64,000 nucleotides of DNA, from the NCBI GenBank assembly GCA_029945375.1, contig CM057066.1, positions 2,404,125-2,468,124 of the forward strand, given 5' to 3'. Position numbers and translations under genes: made by a program. This DNA is from Agaricus subrufescens. Lineage: Eukaryota; Basidiomycota; Agaricomycetes; Agaricales; Agaricaceae. Positions 31,561-43,420 of this stretch are shown piece after piece; position 1 is the first letter of the stretch; each line of letters begins with the position of its first letter. The notes below the pieces were generated by a model. That model made no database searches. It saw only the letters and a list, made by a program, of their open reading frames with translations, and was not told where the DNA came from.

Positions 31561-34500
31561 TCACAACGACGAATATACATTCATATCCCCTTCCCCATGG
31601 GCAAAACGATACGACCACTCCGACACACCATCATCCTCATCAACAAACCGAAGTTCCACCCAACGCCATCCAGGAGTAACATCCAACACAGTAACGAGAT
31701 GACCAGGCGACCTCTTCTTAAAATGTCGAGTAAAGCGCTCGAAACAATATCCACATTGTTCAAGTTCCCAAGCTGAACAACGCAAACCGGTCCTATAAAA
31801 GCGTTCCATTGGTCTCTTGAATTCCGTTGACCAATCCTGGTCTGAACCTTCCCACTTTCCCTTCCGTTGATGCTAGACAAACAAATGATTAATGATAAAC
31901 TTCTTACTATCTCAACTATCTGACTTACTTTACACGAAGTCATCCACAAGTTGGGACGTCCATCCGCCGAACTCCGAAAGTGAAGTATAATAGAAGATGG
32001 AGTAGGGATCTTATCATATTCTAATGTCTTCAACGGCACTAACTTGAGTACACCATGTTCCAAAAGCTCATCTCGGCGCGTTTCACCCTACAAGCATCTT
32101 GAGCGACATAATGGTTAAAGAATATTGAAAAAAACTTACAAAAACAGTATCGCGCAATGTCAGATTAGGAAAGTCAATAGGTGGTTCAACGAAACACCTA
32201 GTCAATAATTGTATGCAGGACAGACTCTGAAAAACCTTTTCCCTCCGACGAAACCCACACATAACCTCCCAGACGGATTCACGATACATATCTAATCTCA
32301 TCTGGTGGCCCTGTGATTCCCAAAAACGCTCTTCGGCGGGCCACGAGAGAGAAATACTTTCCCCAGCCCCGCGACCGTTTCTGAAAATACCGCCATCAAA
32401 GAAATTTCTGGACAGACTACCAAAGTTGATGCCATTAGGAACCTCCTCGACCACTCTCAACGCACACTGAGCCCTGAGTTTTTGACGTTCAAAATTGATA
32501 TCAACAGAAAATCCTGATCGCCGATGGTCTTTCAGGTAGTCTTCGAAAGACTTATGGACGATTTCGAGGCGGCCCTTTGAAGCCTCAGCGGGCCCAGGTA
32601 TAGTAGCGATGGAATAGATGTGGTGAGTGGCACCATAGGCGGTGTGTCGGTCCATTCCCAACATATTGCAGTGGAATTGGAAAGAAGCGTCACCCCAATA
32701 CTCATCTAAGCATAGGAGGAGTAGCTTTCGGGTATGAACCATGACATCCGCTGGAATCCTGGACATTATATGCGCATATAAGGCATCGAGTCGAGCCATC
32801 GGGTGCCTTTTGCCAGGTATAGTGTCTTTCTTTCCAGTTCTGATGTGCTCCAGGACGTCCTCGAGCTGAGAAGCTGGGTTTCCGTAGGTGGGGTCACTAA
32901 TGTACATGGCTACTGTCGAAGCATAGACGAATAATCCATCTGCCTCGCAAACAATCCGTAGGAAATCGTCCTCCGAGGGCCAGCGGGGCAAATCTTTGAG
33001 TGAAATAGATGCCATTTGAATTTTCTTCAACTCGTCACGTAGGTAGCGCTCGACGTCTTCACGGGCCTGATCTGAATCCACCACAATTTCCTCCTTCTCG
33101 TACGTGGGGGCGATCCTTGGTTGAGCAAAGAAAGATACAATATGAGGCTCGGGACGACTAGCAATAACCCGCACGACGGGCGACGTAGGGTATGCGAGGC
33201 AGAAGTCTCCTATAAGGTCAAGGAGCTCTAAAGGATCGTCGCACTCGTCAAGACCATCAATGAGAATCAATACACGAGAAGAGGGATCCAACATTTGCAG
33301 ATGAATAAAGGGCTCGATAATGAATATCTTGAATTGAGCCGAAAGAGACTTTCGAAGGATAGATGGATCGCGTGCGACTTCACCATGTACAAACCGACGA
33401 TAGGGCTCAAGTTTAGCGGCAAATTGGTAGGCCATGGTTATGATGGTCTTTGTGGAATCTTGACGTCCGTTGATAGAAAAAAAGATGGTGGTTCCCACTT
33501 TAATGCCAGAGAGAACGCTGGCCTTGTCCTCAGCGATAGATTGCACGATAGCCGACTTTCCCACTCCCGCTGTGCCTACTATCCATCGGAGCTTCTGACG
33601 GCCAAAGCAGGTCAAGATAAATTCCTGACATCGTTCTATAATTGCTAATCGTGTTCCAGGGTGACATCGTGGCGGCGGGTATCGGTAAGCAGAATCGAAT
33701 TCTGCTCCAATTAGTGTGTTTTGCAAGAACCAGTTCATGACTAGACATAGGTACGCGATAATCAGTGAATGCTAATCATACATCAACCTACTTACACTTG
33801 TCGTCCGACGCATGAATATTGTTCAGGGTGACTTATCCGCGATGTGAGTTAGCGTATAGTATAACAGTTTTCAGGGAGTGACGCTTACGGTTGTCGGCGT
33901 TGTTGTCGATGAGAATGTTACCAGCCAAGGAAAAGTCGCGAGCTTGATTGAACATGCCTAAATTCTTCGGCTTCTCTGGCCGTTAGTTTCGTGGTTGTAA
34001 ATGGACATAGAAACTCACGGATTGTTGTTGAGAGATAACAGACTGGCGCGAATGATACTGTGGGTCAAATTGTATCGGATTGGTGTGTTCTCGACCATGG
34101 GTCACTGGAGCGCTGGAGCGGTGTGACATTATATCCGAGGAGGAAAAGGGCTCGTCAAGGTGAGTTGGTAGGGGCGACCCGGGCGAGGAATGATATTCCT
34201 CTGGGTATTGGTCTCGAACCAATGATGACGGGGGCACATGGATTGGATTCCCAACTAATGAGGACGGAGGAGGAAACAATTGGATTGCCGGTGCCAGTGC
34301 CGGGATCTATTCAACTTAAGAATATTCAAATGGAATCATAGTATGATGGATGACACACCGGAACAACCAAAAAATCCTTGTTGTCAGACCCAGACCAAGG
34401 CGTATCGCAGATTGACTGAGGGCGGAATGTTGGCTGGGGGGTGGCGATGCCTGCAGTAGTCAAAGACTGCGACGGCACGGCAGGAGCTGAATTCAAGCCA

Positions 34501-34697
34501 TTGTCCTGGGTGTCGCGAGCGGCAAAACTGATGTTTACCACAGGTCCCCAGGGCGAAGGTTGGTGTGGTCTATCTTGCTCAGATGACGAGGTAGAAGCGA
34601 CATCGATGGAGGGGCGAGTCTGGTGAGGCCGACACGAAGGCACGTCGGGATATGGCAAGGACCGGTGGTGGGGCCTGGGAGCGCGGTCACCTGGCAT
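31561..34697 (-). CDS. NLR4: NACHT-domain NLR-like protein
   Basis: Proposed exons are 34697-34359, 34306-34019, 33973-33889, 33831-33796, 33740-32140, 32087-31929 and 31872-31561, giving 939 residues. An additional intron splits the Pro/Ser-rich N-terminal region relative to the paralogs. Exons 3 and 4 encode FNQARDFSLAGNILIDNNAD and LTLNNIHASDDK. NACHT motifs: RCHPGTR, P-loop GTAGVGKS, Walker B VLILIDGLDEC. The 52 nt intron at 32139-32088 is the counterpart of the stop-free intron of NLR1/NLR2 but contains a stop in frame. The last exon has extra Cys (LRCSAWELEQCGYC) and ends DGVSEWSYRF plus a short tail without the long acidic run. It groups with NLR5. Function is inferred. Confidence 0.85.
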
Positions 34698-35195
34698 AGG
34701 CTTTGTAGCGGCGGGTCGCCCTGGTAGTGCTCAGCCAGAATCTCGTCTGGCGGCGGTAGTGAGGCAAGAGGTGGCATCAGAAAAATCTGACCTTTCAAAT
34801 TTCATCCGTCGTCGTCTCCTCGATGACAGGTGTCCGCAGTCCTCATAGGGACTTGATCAAACTTGGCTAGTTAATCTGCGTATGAATTTGGACTCCAGAC
34901 ACTCGTCATCGAGACGGAAAGCTCGGATTTCTCCGGTGCCACTGCCTTGTAGTGAGGGAACACAGCCCTCCCTACTTTGGATCAAGCATTGCCTTATGAT
35001 AGTGCAATTCTTGTGTACTTATTGTCACATTGAATGTACTAACATAATCGTATCGCGTTAGAGAGAGTGCTTGTACATCAGGATTATTTTGCTGATTGCC
35101 ATTTTACTCAGTGCGTGGTGCGACACATGAATCCGCATTCTCATCAAGACATAACAAATAACATCGGTATTTACCAGTATACAGAAACACATAAA
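34698..35195. other. Spacer between NLR4 and the amidotransferase gene
   Basis: No gene was recognised. It should contain the NLR4 promoter and the amidotransferase 3' UTR. The upstream block shared by NLR2 and NLR3 was not found here. Confidence 0.5.
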
Positions 35196-36337
35196 CTAGT
35201 CAGCAAGCGAAAAGAGATGGCCAGCATTCGGTTTCATTGCCAACGAGGAAATCCGGGTGTCCTGACTATAGTCTACACCAAACATCTCCCAGAACGCCTT
35301 TCCAATCACAAGAACACCATCGTAATCTGGTCCATACCTAGCCCCATGTCGGCGCTTGCTAGTATGGGGCTCGTGCTCGCGACCAGAGCCCTTGGGACCA
35401 AAGTAGCCAGCAACCGCATCTTCATCAAGGTGATTCTTCTCATCACGTTGACGAATGAGCTCAGTCATCGTGGCCTCATCGAATTCCGGATGACCCTGAC
35501 TGGTCAAGATATGAGCGAATTCGATGTATTTGAAGTTGGGACCTTCTGAATGCGGGCCGAATTTGTAGAACTTGACGATACCCTGGTTGACCCTTCTGGG
35601 TGAACTGGCCAAGAGGTAAAGTTCGCCCGTAGCAAACTTATCAGCCAAGGATTCTACTGGTACAGCATCTTGATGGAATTGTTGGAGTGCCTATCCGTCA
35701 ACCAGATATTCGTTTAGTGCTCTTACAATCGTAGATCGTTATGCTTACAATTTTTTCTGCGTCATAGACCAATCTACCCATAGGGGTAGTTTGGAGAGCG
35801 GTAGGCCCAATCTCCCAGCCTCCTGGGTTCTTACCGACCGAGCCACCCAAAGCACGACAGATGATCTGGTGCCCGAAGCACACACCTGGTATAAAAGCAT
35901 CAGAAAATGACCATAGCATCAGCATACGCCTATGACTAGACTCACCGTAAAGTCTGATAGTCTGATAATTTTTGATAACATCCGCAATGAAATCCACAAG
36001 TTCGCAAACCCATGGCGCATCAGACCATGCATCATTAGCTGAGAGCAACAATCGGTCAGTCTTTATATGGCACTCGAGGCAAGAAATAATCCAACTTACA
36101 TGACCCAGAGAGCAACATAACATCATAATTGTCGATGTACTCCTTCTGAGGATACTCTCCATCCTGGGTGTCATAAGCATCCATAACGAGGGAGTAGCCC
36201 GAGTTCTTGGGCAACGAAGCATTCAGCCATCGCCTATACATGTTGAGGTAGTCGCCATTGTGGGACAAAAGTGACTTGGTCCAGTAGTCATTAACGAACA
36301 GAGCACAACGGACGGTTCTAGCACTAGAGGCAGGCAT
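35196..36337 (-). CDS. Class I glutamine amidotransferase-like protein
   Basis: GATase1 domains hydrolyse glutamine to release ammonia; stand-alone fungal members resemble the GMP-synthase amidotransferase domain, often with unknown substrate. Four exons: 36337-36100, then two short exons (about 36044-35740), and 35693-35196. The start is MPASSARTVR. The nucleophile elbow is GVCFGHQII (Cys about 113), preceded by LLSGS where the family has an oxyanion-related LSGGP. The catalytic His/Glu equivalents are ALQQFHQDAV and LTSQGHPEF. The triad therefore looks complete. About 310 residues, slightly longer than the usual 240-260, with an insertion after GHPEF rich in charged residues (about 35390-35450). 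Confidence 0.85.
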
Positions 36338-37556
36338 GATTAAATGGGAGAGTTGGGGGATGACATTAGTAGGTAAACCCCGGCTGTCTTATATACGATC
36401 TTTTTCCTGTGTGTTCGGGTTTGCAATCGAGAACAAAACTTGGCAGAACGCTATGAACTAGTTCCACTGAATAAGCGGCAGGATTCCGTCACCTTTAATG
36501 GCGCGCAAAGTATATAGATTCTAGGGCGGGATCAAAGACCCACGTCCCTGAATGAACAATTGCGTGATTTTCTCCTACAATGGAAGCCAATGTAACGGTC
36601 GGGATCTTGAACCTCAAAACAATGTTGCGTAAAGAAAAGGCCTGATTCATTACCAGCACAGCACCCTCGGGGCGCCACTTTCATAAAGGCTGTCATTCAT
36701 ACTATGCGTCAACAGTTCATTAGTATCAGGTGAGGCTGCACATCGCGAATCGTGTTTGAGCCCCCGTGTAATACAATGGGCACCTGGCAGGAGCATAGCC
36801 CGGCCCCTGACTTCCCAGTATCCTGTCAACTTGTTCGCTCCCATATCTGGTTCAAAGGGGAAAGCATCGGTTGATACCGCTCGAGAATTATCGCATCGTG
36901 TACGTAATGCGCAAGCGCGGAGAATATTCTGTCTGCGTCACCGAGGACCGGACGCGAACCGGACGCGAACGTTGAACAGAGCAACAGTTTGGAATCCGAA
37001 CTTGAGAGCATAACGGTATGAATCACCCTCCATCTGCTAGCGTTCCTTCACCCAATGAACGACTAATCAATAACCAAATCCCCAACTCATGTGGCACGTG
37101 TAATAGTATAAGAGTGAGACTAAACCAGCACTAAACTTATCGAAAATCATGACCCTGAAATGACCGACCCCGACATGGCGAAGGGAATGTACAATTTTAG
37201 TAACCGACTAATGATGATTAGTCTGTTTCTAAAGCGAAATCTAAAGCACGCAGTAATCCAACTTACGGGATCCCGAAACAACTGAGCTCCGGGATGTTCC
37301 TCTTTCTAGACCTCGTAACAGTCCATGAGGAACCTATATCCCGCATTTGTGTGCATAGAACCACATTTCGAACGAGTTAATCTAGTTGCAATTGAGGTAC
37401 TTCAGCCTTTTGGTCCATTAGGCAGAGATCCCTATCTTTCAAATGCAATCAGAAAAAGCATCATTGTCACTACTATTCATATGGGTATAATAATATGCGA
37501 TATGCAATCGAATGATTTTGAGGGAAACATTGAACACACTACACATATAGAACAAC
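36338..37556. other. Spacer between the amidotransferase gene and NLR5
   Basis: No gene, tRNA or repeat family was recognised in about 1.2 kb. A small tandem duplication (ACCGGACGCGA twice) occurs at about 36944-36968. Confidence 0.5.
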
Positions 37557-40426
37557 TCAATCGTCCGTTTCATCCCCTTCCAAACACGCAAAGTAACATA
37601 TCCATTCTGACACACCATCATTCGTATCAGCAATCCGAAGTTCCACCCAGCGCAACGTAGGCGTAACGTCAAGAACAGTTGCCAGAAGAGCCGGTAATTG
37701 CGGCTCTAGATATTGTTCTAGTCGTTGCATACAGTAATCGCAATAAAAGTCAAATTCCTTTGGCTCCTTTTGATCTCTCCACTCTTCTTCACTTTCGCAC
37801 TGGCAAAGTAGATGAATATCGAACACTGATAAGATACAACAATCAAACTTACTTTATATCGCGTGATAGAGTTTTCAGTTGTCGAATTCTTAAAATACCA
37901 TTGTACGAATCTACTCGGGATCTTTTCGTTTTTAAGTGTTTCCAAAGGGGCCTCCCTCAGAATACCGTATCTCAAGAGTTCACGACGGCGAGATTGGTCC
38001 TTATGTAAGACATCAGTAACTGAATGTGCGCGATATAAAGCTTGATACAACTTACAAACGCAATATTACGTAGAGTTCTAAAGGGAAATATGCTCGGAAC
38101 CTCGACGAAACAACTGGTCAAAACCCGAATACAAAGCCGGTTCTGGAAAACTTGTTTTCGTCGACCGAATCCATCCATAATCTCCCATAGGGCTTTGCGG
38201 TACATAGTCCATCGCATCGCAGTGCACTCGATTCGTCCCTGGGCAGGCCATGAGAGGGAGATGTGGCTGTTAGACTTGAAGGTCCTTTTCAAAGCACCGC
38301 GGCACATTAATAGGGTATCGTCACCCAGACAATCCATATCAATGCCCTCAGGAGCCTCTCTAATAATTCTGAGGGTAATCTGATTTTTAAGTTCCTCGAT
38401 CTCAGCACGAACATCCATGGAGAACCCGGATCGATCAAAATCCCGGAGGAAGTCAGGAAATGATTTGTGGAAAAATTCAAGGGAATCGTTGGCGGCTTCA
38501 GCGGGTCCCGGGACTCTAGCAAGGGAGCGGATATGATGAGTGGCACCATAAGCAGCGTTTCGCGTCATCCCTAACAAATTGCAGTGGAATTGAAAGGGAA
38601 AGTGATCCCAATCTTCATCCAAGCATAAGAGGAATAGTTTTCGAGTATAGACCATAACATCGGTGGGAATCTTGGACATGATATGAGTGTCTAATGCGTC
38701 GAGTCGAGCCATGGGATGATCTTTTCCGGGAACATTACTTTTCGTGCCGGTATCAATGATCACCAACACATCATCGAGCCGAGAGGCTGGATCTCCATAG
38801 GCGGCATTGTTGATATACCTGACCACAGTCGAGGCATATGCGAATAGCCCATCCGAAGTTTTAGCAATCTTGAGAAAATCGCACTCGGAGGGCCATTGGG
38901 ACAGGTCTTGGAGAGCGATTGATGCCATTTGAACCTTCTTCAATTCATCGCGGAGGTAGTGCTCGACATCTTCACGGGCCTCATTGGAATCAACCAGGAT
39001 CTCCTCCCTTTCATATGCAGACGTAATTTTTGGTCGAGCAAAGACGGCTGTAATATGAGGTTCCGGACGGCTCGCAATGATCCAAACAACGGGCGAGGCA
39101 GGATACGTTATACAGAAGTTCAAGATAAGTTCGAGCAGCTCTTGCTGTGTGAACGCGTTGTCGCATTCATCAAGGCCGTCAATAATGATTAAGACGCGAG
39201 AATAGGGCTCTAGAAGGCGGCGGCGGATGAATGGTTCAATGATCAATTTACTGAATTGCGTTGAAAGAGCTTTCTGGAGCAGGGACGGATCACGGGTGAC
39301 CTCGTTCTGCAGATACAAGCGATAGGGCTCCAGTTCTACTGCCAGTTGATAAGCGATGGTCGTGATGACTTTCGTCCCGTCTTGGCGGCCATTGGTGGAC
39401 AAAAAAATCGTGGCACCCACAATGATATCGGAGAGAACATTAGATTCATCCTCAGCAACAGATTGCATGATGGCTGACTTTCCAACCCCAGCAGCACCTA
39501 CTACCCATTGTACTTTTTCGGTGCCATCACAGGTAAGGATAAACTGTTGACATCGTTCTATAATCTTTAATCGGGTTCCAGAGTGACAACGCGGAGGCGG
39601 ATCGCGATCGGATGAATTGTATTCCGCTCCAGGTATCGTGTTCCGCAGAAGTATTGCCATGACTAGATACGGCGGGGTCAGTATAAGCTAAATACACTGT
39701 GAAGTATCACTGACAATGATTATCCGAGTTCTGGATATTGTTTAATGTGACTAGCCGAGATAACACCGAGTGAGCGTACGTTATACAGGCGGTAAGTGGG
39801 TATACTCACAATTGTCTGCGTTGTTATCGATAAGCACATTGCCCGCTAAAGAAAAATTGCTAGCTTGATTGAACATGCCTTGTCCGTGCTGGGGGCGCGA
39901 TAGATATCAGTTCGAAGAATGCCAGGGCGATTACAATCCGCTGATAAGAAAAACCCACTGGGCGTTGAGACACTAGAGAAGGCTGTGCAAAGTGGGTCGC
40001 AGCTTCAGCAACCCTACCAGCTTGAGGGCCTCGGGAGTAGCCGTGGTGAAGAGAACGGTATTGTGGGTCGATGGTATCGCATGTGTCAGTATCAGGGCGG
40101 GCCGCTTGTGATAGTGACGAGCCATCATAATGGTGAGCGGATTGACCCTCTACACGGCATCGAGGAGTTGACGACGAAACTGGCCGCCACGTATCGGGAA
40201 GTTTGGCTTGTGATGGCAGGGGAATGGGCTTGTGTACTGCAGTAGAAGGCTCCCATAGGGGTACGGCATGAGCTGGAGCTAGCCCATTGACCCGGATCTG
40301 TGAAGGAGCAGAGACAGTTCCGGTAGGCGTGGCCCCAGAGGACTGGATATGCGTTGGTTGGAACAGACGGATCTCATTTGTGTGGCAAGAGTCGGGATCC
40401 GGGCCAGAGGAGCGGTCGAGGGGCAT
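37557..40426 (-). CDS. NLR5: NACHT-domain NLR-like protein
   Basis: Proposed exons are 40426-39959, 39888-39810, 39750-39715, 39662-38056, 37999-37853 and 37799-37557, giving 859 residues, the shortest of the five. Start MPLDRSSGPDP (an in-frame upstream ATG would add 26 residues but the paralogs support this one). Exons 2 and 3 encode FNQASNFSLAGNVLIDNNAD and LTLNNIQNSDNH. NACHT motifs: RCHSGTR, P-loop GAAGVGKS, Walker B VLIIIDGLDEC. The last exon has CDYC, VTPTLRWVELRIAD in the form LDVTPTLRWVEL, and NDGVSEWICYF; it lacks the HxRKGH start of the other genes, so its acceptor (37800) is less certain. It groups with NLR4. Function is inferred. Confidence 0.83.
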
Positions 40427-40948
40427 GCTGGAGATGCAGGGACAGTTTCCTCGAGGTGTCCCAGTGGCTGTTGGCCATCCGATATGGCAGACAGACAGTC
40501 GCACAGGCTGTGCACATAAAAGCTAATAGCTCTCATTTATTAGTCATATGTCATTCCTTCACTTTTGACACAACCTTAACAAAGGCTGATCACGCTTCTT
40601 ATTCCCAACCCCCCCTCATCGTGGCGCGGAATTCACGAGGACTTTTACAACGGCTCCGGGACCTTCGAGCTTCCATGCCGTCGCTGCGGATGATCCTAGC
40701 CGCCTGAGAAACCTCTTCAGCAGAATTACCGACTGGTATAGACTACCTACTTATCGAAATCTATCTCCAGATGTTCAGTATTTTTCTAAACCAGGTACTG
40801 ATCGGAGGATGAAGAAAAGACGGATAGAGGGATAAAAGAAGGCGTAATAGCCAACGTTACATCCTTCCCGTTGTCAGCTTGTGCCTGCCGCCTGAAAGGA
40901 TTACATGCAATATCGGCTTCCAAGGTATTAACTCGCTGAACTCCCACT
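40427..40948. other. Divergent promoter region NLR5 / MFS transporter
   Basis: NLR5 reads left and the transporter reads right from this region of about 0.5-0.6 kb. Short open frames are present, but no gene was recognised. A shared bidirectional promoter is possible. Confidence 0.5.
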
Positions 40949-41047
40949 ATGACAAAGCACAGACGCAAATACCCTGAGACTGCTCTCCATCACAACGATG
41001 CTTTTGAAGCCACCACGAGGAAGCAGTCCTCTTGCACTGCTGCCACC

Positions 41048-43066
41048 ATGTCGGAAGGAGCATCTTCCTCGAACCCCTCTGAACTCGCTGCCACAAATGG
41101 AGGAGAAACGCTAGCTACATTGTCTACAAATCGAAAGATTCTCCTTGCTTTCTTTCTTTGTCTGGCTCAATTCCTCGACACCTTTGCCAATTCTTCTCTC
41201 TTTGCCGCCATTCCGCTCATATCAGCACAACTTGGTATATCGAATGCTGACTCTGTCTGGCTCATCAGTGGCTATCAGCTCACCTTTGCTGCACTTCTCC
41301 TGGGTGTAAGTCTACTCTCCATACAAGCTCTAATCTGTAGCTGGAAACCCCTCACAGAGCGGAAGGATGAGCGATTTATACGATCCAAGTAACGCCCGAC
41401 TCTCTGACAGCGTTAACGGGCTCCTAAAGTTGCAATAGAGTATGTTTTTTTGTCGGGTGCTGCAATTATCACCTGTTTCTCTTTGGGCGCTGGCTTTGTT
41501 CGGGATCAAGTATCTTTATTCATCTTAAGAGCTCTCTCGGGTGCTGGTAGGTGCTAACTCATGATTGACAACCCTTAGGAATGTGTAGCTGATACAGAGC
41601 AGGAGCCGCCCTGACTGTGCCCTCCGCATTATATCTCATCATTCATATGTTTCCAGACCCCTCGGAACAATCGAAAGCCGTGGCCTTGTTCGGAGGTTGT
41701 GGGGCTCTCGGTAGTGGTAAGTCATTTCTGCTTAGCGATGGGTATGAACGAAATTCTTCTGCATGGCTCCATCACCAGTTATTGGGCTTCTGATCGGCGC
41801 TTTCATTGTTCAATGGGGGACGTGGCCGTGGCTTTTCTACGCCTTTTCCATATTGGGAGCGATTGTATTTGGCATAGTTGCTGCGTTATCGCCTTCTGCG
41901 AAGCATGCATCCACTCTCCGGAAGGTAGAGCGCTTCAAACGTCTCGATCTCTTTGGGGTATTCTTAGTGACAGGTGAAATCATTTCTCATTGCGGCCTAC
42001 TCAATGCTCTAACCAGCATTCCTCAGCTGGCCTCATTCTTTTCATATTCGGCGTCACGGCCGGCTCTGTCAACGGGTGGGGATCCGCCCGATGTTTGGCC
42101 CCTCTGATCGTCTCAGTATTCCTGCTCGCTGGGTTCTTCGTTTGGGAAGCACAACTTCCTGAAGATATAGCTGCTATGTATATCTTCTGCACTAAAGCCA
42201 GTTTGCGGTACTCACTGAGATGATATAGTCCGGCAAGTCTCTGGCGGGTGAAAAACTTCACTGTCCTCGTTGTCGGCTCCGCTACTATGCCTTATATGTG
42301 GTTCGGAGTCGTGCAGTTTTTGTTCTCGTGGATCTGGCAAAATGTATATGGATGGTCTCCGATTACCACTGCCGTCCATTTGTAAGTCATCCAATATCGT
42401 TGATTATGGCTCCTCGTCTTTATGCCCTAATTTTGCCCAGCCTTCCCATCGGAGTATTGGCCTCTGTACTTCCCTTCGTAGTGGACCCTATCCAAAGACA
42501 TTTTCCGCTTAAGTGGATCCTTGTTGTCGCCCAGTGTCTAACCATGATTGGGACGCTACTGTTGACCTTCGGAGATTCCCCACAGAAATATTGGTCATTC
42601 GTATTCCCTGGGCTTATCATTGGCACCGCTGGTATTTCACCGGCGTACATCGGGGTTAAGTATGGTACTTACTATAAAATCATGTCCTATTGCTTATCAT
42701 TTCCAACTTAGCGTTGCCGTTTTTGCTGTTACACCACCTGAAAAGGCAGGCGTTGTCGGATCCATCTTTAACTGTTTCCAACAGGTTGGATGCGCTGCTG
42801 GAAGTGCTATAATAACTTCTATCCAGACGAGTATTGATGCAAGTCACGGCGGACCTGAAGGATTTACTGGACGCAGAGCTGGGCTTTGGTTCCAGTTTGG
42901 GCTGCTTACTATCAGTACTATATGCGTCGTTATATTCATGCATAATGACATACCAGCCACGAAGAAGATTATTCAAGATAAGGAAAGGGACTTGGAAATG
43001 CCTGAGAAGGAGAAAGGTTTGGATGGGACGAAGGAGGAGGGTAGCGTAGTTGTACGCGGTATTTAG
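41048..43066 (+). CDS. MFS transporter, drug:H+ antiporter type
   Basis: Major facilitator proteins export small molecules by proton exchange across the plasma membrane. Nine exons were read: 41048-41305, 41358-41388, 41439-41546, 41603-41716, 41779-41973, 42027-42177, 42229-42381, 42441-42659 and 42712-43066, giving 527 residues. I chose the ATG at 41048 for its CACC context; an in-frame ATG at 40949 would add 33 residues. The first membrane helix follows TNRKILLAFF. SGRMSDLYD is the loop 2-3 motif A, and ILRALSGAGAALTVP matches the motif B region. Motif C is less clear. Many hydrophobic helices continue to the C-terminus, which is charged (EKEKGLDGTKEEG). It resembles the fungal DHA2-like group; substrate unknown. 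No biosynthetic cluster is adjacent. Confidence 0.82.
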
Positions 43067-43420
43067 AAGTCAAGATAGTAGAGTTTTGACACATCTTTTG
43101 TATGTTGACGCCTCGATATGACAGTTTCGAGTGTGATGCTCCGTTCATTCCTATACTTTAGAGTACAGTCACTGCTTTTCCAATTAAACTATGCCAAAAA
43201 CAACCTAGGCGAGGAGAATGCAGGTTCTTTAATGCGATTTGTTTTTCACTCAGAAGCAACCCGCTATAAACACAAAGGATGCTCATAACAGTTCAATCTA
43301 CACGAATACAGGAATACACGTATATGTCATATTAGTACAGTTGCGCGGGCCAAACGAATACACCGAAAGAGAAAAAACGATATACCACAAACTTCCTTCG
43401 TCTTTTATACACTCAGGGCA
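43067..43420. other. Convergent 3' spacer
   Basis: Short AT-rich region between the converging transporter and trypsin-fold genes. No gene was seen. Confidence 0.5.

Noticed and set aside
36930..37010. Possible tRNA around a tandem GGACGCGAACC
   Set aside because: No cloverleaf could be drawn and no T-loop consensus sits at the right distance. The word is a simple tandem duplication.
40427..40536. In-frame upstream ATG for NLR5 at 40504
   Set aside because: The paralogs all begin at MPxDR, which corresponds to 40426. The extension has no counterpart.
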